In this document: in pieces, positions 23,389 to 35,300 of the stretch
Numbering within the stretch: position 1 is the first letter of the stretch
How the letters are laid out: each line of letters begins with the position of its first letter
Source of the DNA: Patiria pectinifera
Taxonomy: Eukaryota; Echinodermata; Asteroidea; Valvatida; Asterinidae
Reading direction: 5' to 3'
Length of the DNA stretch: 64,000 bases
NCBI GenBank assembly: GCA_029964075.1
Contig: CM057147.1
Coordinates: forward strand, 16,513,513 to 16,577,512
Made by a program: the position numbers and the translations under genes
Notes under the pieces: model-generated
The model's input: the letters and a program-made list of their open reading frames with translations, nothing else
Database searches by the model: none
Told to the model about the DNA's origin: nothing

Positions 23389-26300
23389 CTGTTGGAGAAA
23401 AAAAAAGGGAATGCATTGCAACTTGGACCAACTCAACTGCTTGTCAAACACAAACAAAATCAATGACCAAGAGAAATTAAAATGTACTCGCTGTGGGAAC
23501 AGCAGAAAGTCCCCATAACTCGGTCCTAATTTGCCTAAGAATAAAAATTTCCCCATAAGGCCAAAAAAAAAAAAGTCTCCGGTTTCTGGTATGCGCGCGC
23601 GTCGCCGTAGCCATGCGCGTCGGCAAAATGAAAAAGTTTTTTTTCAATGAAAGATGATGTCTCAAAACCGCCAAACTCACTGGTTTGACTGGAATCCTGC
23701 TGCTGCACAATTTTAACGTGTTTTAAGATGGGGTTATGATCGAGAATAAGCTTTATGTGGCCTCTCTGGACTCCCATATATTTGCACTAAGTTTAGTCGG
23801 GCACCATTTGCAGTCATCAGCCGACATTTGAAGCCAAAAAAAAAAAGGTAAAAAAAAAAAAAAGCCGCGTCGCCGCACCACTTTTTGGGCAAACTCCATA
23901 CCAGAAACCGGAGACTTTTTTGGGGGGGGGCCTAACGCTGTGACGGCCTGCCCACAGGGTTCCCACAGAAATCTCAAAATGAAATTCCAGGACTATTCCA
24001 GGACTTTTCCAGAACAAACTCATAGGCTTCCCGTGACCAATTCCTATGCTGTTTTGACATCTTAAGAGCCAATACACTGGCTCATCACACTGAGGCAAGG
24101 GGCGCCACTCCCTTTCAGGCATCTACGGCCAACTTCGCGCAAGGACTATAGTTGACCAATGGTTAACTAACGTTTGCCCGAACTCTGTCTAGTCGACGGT
24201 GGTTGACTACGCTAGTCGACTATTTGGAACCAGCCTACTGGGGTTGGTTGCTTCGCTGGTAACCAATAGCCGCGCGTATTCATAACGCTAGCAGAGAGCC
24301 AGGATCCAGAAGTTTTGCGATGACATTTTGACCAGCGTTTGACTAGAGACGTTCGCACGTTGCTATCAGTGCGCAGGCGTAAGGTACGTCACAAATCAAC
24401 CACTAGTCGACTAATGGTCCTTGCCCGAACTTGGCCCATTTTGACGCAAGACCACTGAGAGCCACAAAGCCATCGCAATGGTGCAATAAACATGCAACAC
24501 GTACAAAGCAAACTGGCAGACTGCCATGCACATCATTACATTCCATGACTTTTTTTTCTAGGCTTTCGATGACAGCTTTAAATTTTTGGATTTTCCAGGA
24601 TTTTTCCATTACTGTTTGAACCCTGATATATGGGCTACTCTTCCATCAAATTTACATGATGATGATTTCTCATGTAGAAGGCTATTTCTACAAACCTAAG
24701 GACTTTGGCCCTGGACATCATGCCTTCCAGTTTCTGGCTCTCGTCCTCCATCTTGATCAGCTCTTTCTTCAAGTCGTTGGTGTGGTTGTCCACCTCCAGG
24801 CAAAGGCGGGCAAAAGTAGTAGACAGCTCCCTGGGAATGAGAACAGATGAGGTGAAGAGGTCACAAGGGGTCACTGAAATGCTTTTCCAAATGCTTGAAT
24901 TAAGATAAAGAATAATAGGGAACATTTGTATCCGCCTAAAAAGGCGCTCATGGCGCTTGAGCAGAAAGTCAAGTTAGGATAGTGTGTTGTGAGAGAAAGG
25001 TGAGATTTTATGTTTGTCTTAAATGTTGTGATGGATGGAGATGATTTGATAGCCAGAGGGAGTTGGCTCCACACTCGGGTTGACGCTGCAGTAAAGGATC
25101 TGTCACCCCAAAGAGTGGAGGTCCTGGGCTCGTGAAGCATCAAGAGCTCACTGGAGCGGAGTCCGGTGCGTGCGGTTGAGTACAGGTGGATGAGGTCGAT
25201 GAGGTCTCTTTTCAAACTTCCAAAAATTCACCCTAAGGCCAAAAAAAAAGTCTTTGGTTTCTGGTATGCGCACGCGTCGCCGTAGCCATGCGCGTCGGCA
25301 AAGTGAAAACGTTTTTTTTTCAATGAAAGATGATGTCTCAAAACCGCCAAATTCACTGGTTTATCTGGAATCCTGCTGCTGCACAATTTTAATGCATTTT
25401 AGATTGGGTTATGATCGAGAATAAGCTTTATGTGGCTTCTCTGGACTTCCATGTATTTGCACTAAGTCTAGTCGGGCACCATTTGCAGTCATCAGCCGAC
25501 ATTTGAGGCAAAAAAATCAGGTGAAAAAAAAAAAAAAAGCCACGTCGCCGCACCACTTTTTGGGCAAGCTCCATACCAGAAACCGGAGACATATTTTTTT
25601 TGGCCTCAAGGTATGTAGGATCATTTGCTCTTTATGCCTTTTGTTCGTTTCCTATAATAAAACCACTCAAAATCCAACCAAGAATGTTCATAACCTATCC
25701 TGATAAAGTTTCAGAACAGTGGATACTACAATTCAAGTAAACAGTGAAAACTAATGCTCAACATTTTGATCACGAAACACGATCTTTGTCGAAAGCACTC
25801 TTTCTTTCCAAAGCTCAGGGCAACTGACTGATCAATTGAAATCAACGACACTTCTCGATGTCTTCAAAATGACAGCAAGCCAGATGGAATAATGTCATGG
25901 GGTTATTAGTACCAGTATGAATTTAATCGTACTATGGTGAAAGAACTTGTGACCAATTTGGGCGTTTCCCAATGCAGCGCGCCACCAAGAGTTTGCCACG
26001 GAGAATTCAATTTTCCCTGTGCATTGTGGGAGATGGTGGACAAATTCGCAGCGCAGGACATTTGAAATTGTTCGTTTTTCCGGTCAGAAGTTTTGTAAGC
26101 GTATGATTCCAGTATCTGTTTGCCCTTTTCTTTTCTTGTTATCAATGTGGTGTTTTTTTGTACGGTCAGAAGGTATATGCCCCAATTCATAACGAATTAG
26201 CTCAAGTTGTCTACTGACACTCATTCAAATGAGCCATGTTTTGTCGACCATTAACTTTGAAAATGGACTCTCCATGGCAAACTCTTGGTGGCGCACTGCA

Positions 26301-29300
26301 TTGTGAATCCCCCGAATTTTCAAACGAATATTTTCAAGTGCGAAAAAATGTATAGCAGCAATGGTACTCAAGGGTCCTTTCATTTTTTACAGCCAAAGTT
26401 ATGCACAGGCTTATATTGTGACATAAGTTTCACTCCTACTTACTGCTGAATCTGGTGGCTCAGGTTGGAGCCAGTGAAGTTGACCAGCAGTTTCAGCTTC
26501 TCCGACGCGTACTGCACAAACTGCTGCTTGAATGCCCTCTCCTTGGCCTTATTGGTCCAGGTCAGTCGCTCGTAGACGTACAGTAGGGAGTAAAGACCGC
26601 CCCCTACTGCCAAGACTCGCCAACCCACGGCCTTCCAAACCTTGGTAGGGAGGGACACAATCAAACTTAGAATCAAACTTTGCCAAAACTGTGGCATTTG
26701 TGTCACTTCTCTGATCTGCAACTTGATTTTTTTTTATGTTGTCTCTTTCCTAACTAGCTTTGTAGTTAAATAGATTTATTAAAAAGAGAATGAAATAAAC
26801 CTTAAAACTGGGCTATTTTGCACTTTTGTGAGAATTTCATTATTTGAAATATGAAGACCTTTTTTTCTACAAGTGTGATTTATTTTAAACAAACAAGCTT
26901 TGAAAAATGAAAACGTGCAAGGGTTAACCAAATTTTCTAACCAAATTCAATTAGGGAATGTATGTACAAACGATCTATTAAAAAAACCCAACTATTCCAA
27001 AGTTTGAAAACTCGGAAATTGTTTTTAACCTTAATTAATTCTGTTGCTAAAAGCTAATGACATTTAAATGAAAATGTGCTCTGTTTAGACACAATCTCTA
27101 AAATTTGAAATTTCCTTTTGGTATTGCTTGGTCAACAAATTAGGAAAACACTCACAATGCCGATAACAATCATCAGCCCCATGGATGTGCGAGACGTCAA
27201 CGATGCCAATCCCGTTACCACGGCAACCGTCATGTCCTCCTGGCTTCGGGACCCACATTCTGCTCCAGCAGTTGCCAAGGGACGAGGAATCTACAATGAT
27301 AATCATATGTAAAGAAAATATGAAGAAAACAAAATTGGAGAAGTGAGTCAGGTTTTTTTTTTTTGTTGCTGTTTAGAGTTTCTCTTGTAATTTTCATTTA
27401 TACAATGAAATTAAAAGTAACTTCTGTTGTAAAGGAATTATACATTAATTCATAAATACCTGAGACAGTTTACCAATTCCTATTGGTCGAATGCCCGTCA
27501 CATGGGTGGTTTTAAACCATCATTCATAAATACCTAAAGACAGTTTACCAATTCCTATTGGTCGAATGCCCGTCACCTGGGTGGTTTTAAACCACCATTC
27601 ATAAATACCTAAAGACAGTTCACCAATTCTTATTGGTCAATTGTTTATACAGCGGGGAACAAACAAATTTTACTTACCACATTGGCAAAGCCAGCCATAG
27701 CCACCCTCGTGTTCTTGGGTCCCAGGAAACGATTCATAAGCGCCGTGAAGCCCAGCGAGAACCGAAACTCCACGTTCTCAGAGAAGTCGGCAAAGAGGTG
27801 CTGGCACTCCAGCCGGTAGCTGGGGCCAAAGTCCCGCCGGAAGAGCAGACGACTGAACTGGTCCTTGGCTTCGTCAGGGAGGAGGGCCGACATGTGCTCT
27901 AGAATGTTTTTAAAAAAATAGGATTTTTGTCTTCTTTTCTGGCTTCTGCCTCATCTTTTGTGACTGAATCATTAAGAAGCTGTTTAAGTTGCATTCCCCG
28001 TGCTATTTTTGAGGTTTTATCCCACAAACTACTTTTCTTAATTGCGATTTGTTTTCTTCTGCAATTCAAAAGTTATTGAATGAGACATCAACCGAAAAAA
28101 TCAGCCATGTTTAGTAATTGAATTATTACTTCAATTCAATTCTCACAGGGTAGGCTGGTCCCTGCCCCACAATCAGTATTGATAATGTAAGAATCAGGAG
28201 CCAGTCTGCTCCTGGATTTGTTTGTGCCTAAAACCAAAACACTTTTTTTTAGAAGGTTGCAGAGGTAAAAAAAAAAAAAGGGGGGAAAAAGGAGGGTTTT
28301 TTGGAATAATTTAAGCGGAAATGTATTAATATATAACAATGGACTTTATTGAAGAGCAGGGGGAATGCAACTTCAATGTTTAAACCATGCTGAAATACTT
28401 AAATGTTGGAATCATTATGGAATTTGATGTCCCTGAAGTAGAATGCGGACCCACATTTTGCTACATTATAGAGCTCCATGAAATTGGGTCAAGGTTAGTG
28501 TTGTGCAAACCCAAACCAAAACCGACCCAACCCGACCCGAAACCGACTTCAGGTCGGGTCAGGTCAGTTTGTCCATCATTTCAATCGGGTCAGGTTGGTT
28601 TCAATATTACGTGTGTGATTTTCGGGTCGGTCGGGCTGTTTATGCCATTTTTAAAAAAAATATGAAATAATTCCCAATAAATCCCAATAAAAAAAAAAGG
28701 AAACAGTTCGGAAATTCAGAGTCACTGTGCCCGGTACGACAAAATGTGGTTTGCAAGTTTAAGTTATCACGCATGGTCTACAACATGCAGGCCCACCAGT
28801 ACGTCAAATTGTGAGTGCCGTACAGTATGATTCAGCTACTTAGAGATTTTCACGTGACGCGGGTAAGTTTAGGCACAAAAAGCAGACACAGTTGCCTCAG
28901 CCAGATATTTGGTTTTGTTCGGGTCGGTTTCAGGTCGATTCGTATTGGTTTTCTATTGAATTTTTGTTGGGTCGGTTAGTGTCGGTATTAGGGAGTTCAG
29001 ATCGGTTTTGGTTCAGATTGGGTGTATATCTACAATGTTTCGGGTCGGTTTGGCCTGGCCAACCCGCCACACGATGCACAACACCAGTCTAGGTGATTAC
29101 AAACTTTATAATCACTTAGCAGTCTGGTGCTGGCTGCCAAGCAGAAAATCTGTGCCACGCAAAAGTGAGCTTGGAACACATCACAAGAAGACATGCATGT
29201 ACACTGAATGATATTTTGCTGAGTAAATTTACGCCCTGCAAAAGGAAACACCAGCTGATGAGAACCGTGGATTGAGATGTGCCCACCTGTCATCTGTTCT

Positions 29301-32300
29301 TGCACCTGTTGTACGTCCTGCATGACAGCTGATGTACACCTGGCATCCAGGTTGCGACCAAGGCCCGCCTCAAGATGCTTCTGCAACTCCTGTTAATAAT
29401 AATAATAATAAAACCTGAGTCTTATATAACATATCTACCAACAATTAGGTACTCAAGGTGCTGGAAATTATGCTTTTTATTAAAAACAGGTAAATGAAGT
29501 TTATGAGAAATATGAGATCCATTATGTAGCACCTTATAAGGGTTTGCAAAGGTGCTGCGGCGCACATTGCAGCCACTGCCAGAAACACCGGGGCAAACCG
29601 CTTCTCTTAGCGATAAGAGTAACTGAGTTCTTTAATGTGCAATACACAACACACGGGACCTACAGCTTTAAGTCAGATCCGAAGGACGAAGCAATAATGG
29701 TAAAGTGCCTTGCTCAAGAGCACAAACACCACGTTCCCACGGTCAGGATTCGAACCCGTGTACCACGGCACACGAGTCGAACACCGTAACCATTGGACCA
29801 CAGCACCCCACTGAATCCTGTTGAAGAAAATCAAACTTGCTCACCAATTGAGAATGGCAATTTTATGTTTAGACTATGATGTTCAGCCTGTACAAAGTTC
29901 TTTAAGTTGGTGGACTTTTAAAGTTAAATATCCGAAAGGAAAAATACCAGTCACTTGCCTCTTTGTAGACCTTGATGACGAGCGGGTCTGACTGGAAGGT
30001 CCGGTCAAACTGATCCACCAGTAACGACAACTTTCTGATCTCATCTGTCATGGCAGCCGACACCTGTAAAACCGTCAGAAAAACAATCCAATGATAAAGA
30101 GGCTCCTAGGGTACTGCAGACCTTTGCTTTGGGCACAAAGAACCATGCTGTAACTCATATTTTCATTCTGTTAAGGAGAATACACGAGATAGTGTGGATT
30201 CGTAATTTAAGAATTCGTAAATTAAGAATGCACGCTTGCGAGTGTATTCTCCGACTTAAACCATTGCGTCAATAGAAGTATTGTCATTAACAGTCCAGTG
30301 AGTGGAGATGAAAAGACTTGCATATCTCGTGTTGAGTCGTGGCCATTAAGGTAATTTACAAGGGAGTTTTTGGAGGCTCTTATACGTAATCAAGCATTGT
30401 GGTGTGTTTAGCATGTGCATCGCCACATCAGTACAACCTAGTCATTTTGTGTGTAGGCTCCTTACATCAACATGGATAGTTCATACGACAATTTTCTTTC
30501 TGAATAAAAGTAGTTTTTGCAGTGACGGCGGAGAATCTGATGGTGAAGATGCATTGGTAATTACAGAAGGTAAGTTTTCATGCAGACGGTGCTATTAATG
30601 CTCATTATGGAGAACAATTGTCCGACATTTTCAATGTGTGGATTTGTATTTCCGAATCCACACTTTACTAAAGATTCCTCATTCCGAATCCACACTTTGT
30701 GACCAGTGTAACAGATTCGCAGTTCCGAATCCACACTTTTAACAATAGTGTGACGTCATAGCACTGGTTTAATGAGTGACTTCAGTCATAGCCAATTCAA
30801 TTTCATTTCTCACATAAAATCACAAGCTATTTAAATGATTGCAGGGGCAATCCTTTGTCATAGTTAATACTCCTTCAGTTCATATTTCATTGTGGTTCAA
30901 CTTGTGATTCTTAATATCATATGCATTTCTTGTGACCTGAAGTATGATGGACTTGCTATTTAACTTGATGGATTTCAATATAAGTTGTGAACTTTGCTCA
31001 GTGTGTGATTTTATATACCCCATGAAGCAAATTTATATTAACCCTAACCGCCCTGAATCTTTCAAAATCCTCTTTGTCAAATGGAGGAATTTGGAGGATT
31101 GAGGTTACATGGCAAAAGTGCGTTACTGATTTCATAGGATGCACTTTGTCAAGGTCTTGGGCCGGACCTTGGGTTGTTTTTGCAAAGCCATGCATAAATA
31201 TAGGCCTGGATTATGCTTGAAATCCTCAACGTATTGACAGTCACTGCCGCAGGATTTTGCAGGATTCAGGTAGTGGTCACCCCTCCACGGACCATATTCG
31301 AGAAATACTGGAGGAATGTGCAGGACTGAGGCTATATGCTATTTCTCCATGAGGCCAATGGGAGGATTTTGCAGGATTGAGGCTACATCCTAGCAAAACG
31401 GCCAAGGGAGTTAGGGTTAAATACACAATACATGAACTTGTATTTTCTTTTCTTTTTTGGAAAGTTATGTACCTGACCTTTTTGACAGTTTGATTTTTCA
31501 TGTGTTGCAGAAAGACTGATTGTTAAAAACGCTGGCTGTCTGCTGAGCTGCGACAGACATTTCAGTTCTAGCAACTTCTAGCTGCTTTTGTCGCATAAGG
31601 ATTAATTCTGAACCCATTAAGAAAATATCCTTGATAATATCTTACCTTGGTCTCGGCTTGTTCAGCGATGTCTTTAATCTTCTCTTTGCATTCGCCCGTT
31701 AGTATCTTCAGCTGGGAGGTGACGTATTGCAGACGGTCGGTTTGCTCCTTGCGTTTCTCTATACACGTTGCCCTAGACAGCAACAGAATGCATACACAGC
31801 GTGTAAGTTGTCAGAAAACTTTGAAAGATAAATTTTTTTTTGCAAAACCAAACTGAAGGTGGTGAAAACATGCAGTACATGCAGTACAAGAAAATAAACT
31901 GGGAAATAAAAAAAATCAGTCTAATACTTCCATAGTGCTTAACAAGATATGTATGTCAAAACAAATCTGGTACCATGCCTCTAACTGTGTATATTCCTTC
32001 CACAAGTGATGCTGCCAGACTACTGAATCTAGGGTGGTCCAAAAAACAAAAACAAAACGGAACGGAACGGCATACTTCCACTACCTTGAGACTCAAACCA
32101 CCTGTACCAATTGATGGACAATCCTTTAGAAGAATTATGATACCAAATGGTTCAGTCCAGTAGTTTTTGCTGCAGAGCCTATATTTTGTGAAGCACACTT
32201 CTTTCATGTGGGTATTACTACATAACTATCCCTCTATCAATTACAATGTAAGTAAAATCCCGGACGTGGTTTAGTAATTCATCGAGACAAAAATGACCCC

Positions 32301-35300
32301 CACCTTGCTTCACAAAATAGGCTCTAGAACACAAACTACTGGACCGAATCGGGCGATCTTGGTTTCATTTCTCTTCTAAAAAGATTCTCCATGCATTGGT
32401 ATAATGTGGTTTGAGTCTCAGGGTAGTTAGACCACACTGTGCTTCAAATTCAATCACTCGTTTTTATTACTCGTTCATAGAGGTTGGAGTAAACTCTAAT
32501 TCGCAATTTAAATTGAGCTTTAAACATTTGCTGGTGAAACAATTGAGTAAGAAAAAAAAAAAGTCTGTCACGGGCCAATGTGGCCCATCAGGCTGGCGTT
32601 TATCGCCGGTTTCAGTAGCAAGAATATTTCTTTTCCCCTGGATGGGATGCTAGTCCATCGCAGGTTACTCCCCAGCTAATGTCGGTGCTCATGTGTACTC
32701 CTGGGTGGACAGAGGCAAGTGGAGGTGAAGTGGCTTGCCCAAGGACACAACATATAACCAGCGTCTGGATTCGAACCCCTGACCCTCTTATCACGAGTCA
32801 AAAACCCTAACCACTTGGCCACACTCTCCCCCCCCCCAAACAATTGAAGTACCCGTCAAACGTTACCTTTTCTTTGAGGACTGTTGGAGTGCTTCATCCA
32901 AGATGTCCTGTGTGCAGGCTGCAATCTGTTTGCCCTGCTTGGCGTGCTGCTCAAACTTGGTCACCACGGCCGAGTGTGATATGCATTCCTAAATTATCAA
33001 AACAATAAGACTGCTATGAAGAAAGTTTTGCAACTCCACCCCAAAATTCAACGAAATTGAAGTAGTGACTCAATTTCAATAGTAATCAACTCTACATGCA
33101 TAGTTTGCTTCAGTTCCTCAACATTCAGTTCCAGACACTTCGAAACAATATTTTATGGTAAATAATTGGATTTCAGAGAAGGATTACATCTCTTAAACTG
33201 ATGCTTTAAAGTCGACCACAAAGTTTTGATGGATTTGGCAGGATTGAGGAAGGTATAGCCTGGCCACCATTACTTAAAATGGGTCAAGATGCCCTTTTAA
33301 AGTTGGAATTATAAAGTTTCCTATACTGTAGTAGATTTTTGGAGGATTCAGAGAGTTCCTTACGAAATGGGATTTAGAGTTTATAAGAACCTGGCGTTAG
33401 CGGTCTAGAGTTATGTCCTAATTTTTATGTCTTAAAAGTTTTCAAATGCATTTAGCCGGGAAAAACTTGGTGTGGATTCTAAAAGGAATGGGACTTTTTG
33501 AAGGAATCAATTATTGAAATTGACAAAGCCTCACCTCAAACTTTCTTTCAAAGTTCTCGAAGGCAAAGAGTCTCGCCTGGAAGCCGTCGGCAAGAGGACC
33601 GCCTAGAAAATGACAAAAAGGAAAAGGGATGAGTGGTTTTTTTTATTTTAAGCTAAAAAAGAGAGTTTTATTGTCGAGACAAAGAAAACGTTGTCCTTTG
33701 CCTACTTACAAGGGAAAAGGATATAATGTACAAGAATACCCCCATAACTCAAAATGCCCGCACCAGTATCTCCTTTTATCTTGAAATTTTGTTGGCTAAA
33801 TCCATAAGAAACCACAGCCTAAACAGTCACAACAAAATGTTTTTCATGAGTAATTTATGCCGAACAAACTTCGTATTTTCACATCAGAATACAGCATACA
33901 CGATGCCATTGTGATCGGACTCAAGCCCGTAGCCGCAACAAATCCTGGCTTTCCAGTTAGCCAGATCGCTACCGCTGGCCCATTTGTAGCCTGCAAGCCG
34001 GCAGCCCAATCGCTGGCTCTTTGCGGTGGCCATGTGACCGCAGGGGAAACACATGCCTGGCTTTTGAGTTAGCCAGCTAGCTGCAGCTTGCATGATAGCG
34101 TGCCCTCAATCGATCAAATAGGAACGATCATGTGACTGCACATCCAAAAACCCGTCTGTGCAACGCGTCGCGCTAACGCTAGACTAGACTAGACATCGGC
34201 AAACACCACAAATTAAAGATTTGCTACTCAAAGTTACACAATTTGAGTGCTTTATTGTTATATTAATCCGTAGAGCAGACACTTTTAGGTAAAATAAATA
34301 TAAAATCCGAGCAAAATTGAAAATTTGTGATTGAAAAAAATCATTAAAATCAATAAAAAGATGGAAAGTGAGCCAAATAACATGTCAGGCATAGTGAGTT
34401 ACGATGAAAGCCATTCATGTACATGAACATGTACGTGATCATAGAAAAACTGGGATCTTTCCTTAACTCAAACTTCAGATATCTCAAATTTGTTATCCAT
34501 TCCCTTAAGATTTGACTTTTAGAAACGTCACTGTGCTCACTTGAGTCCGGCGTGTGTGAGGGTCTTGGGATGCGAGTGATCAGGGCCTCTTTGGCTGAGA
34601 CAAAGAAGACTCGGTCCTCTGCCTGTTGTCTGGTCACCACCTTCAGCTCATCCACAAGGAACTCAATATTCCGCTGCAAATGTTGCTTCTTAACCTATTG
34701 GCAGGACAACAAAAAAATACTGTAAAGATCCCCCAACTTTTGTGATATCTAAAACTACACTTATAGCCATCTGCGTATGATCCATGAAGATTTCTATTCA
34801 TTGTTAAATTTTGAAAGTGTCCTCAAAAACCTCAAGTGAATTTTAAAAGGATTAAAAAAAGTTACAGAAAAGTCAGATTTTTATTTTTCACTTTTTATGG
34901 AGATGAAGCTTTTAAACACAAAGGCCTCCAACTAAGTATGCCAAAATGCCAATTAAAGAGGTTGTGGAATGCTCGAAGACATTTCTGTCATTTTTCGGGT
35001 ATATGTAGGCTAAGGTGTGATGAAACAAAAACGACTATTGTTTCTGTCATAAAATGAGTACAAAAGGTACTTTTGAGAGCTGTTTTTCAAGTCCTGTCAT
35101 GCCTGTTTCGACCCGAACGTGCAATTTGTGTAAAAGTCGTCGTTACGGGCAGCAAACAAAACACAGTAAATCGTGACGTAATAAACGGGACTCCCGATGC
35201 AGAGTAGCATATACGAGTCCAGTTTATTACGTCACGATTTACTATGTTTTGTTTGCTGCCCGCAACGACGTCTTTTACACAAATTGCACGTTCGGGTCGA

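Noticed and set aside
24635-24830. Read-through C-terminus after mitofusin exon 16
   Set aside because: Adds an unrelated tail; splicing at GTTTGT to 23,388 restores the family ending in frame.
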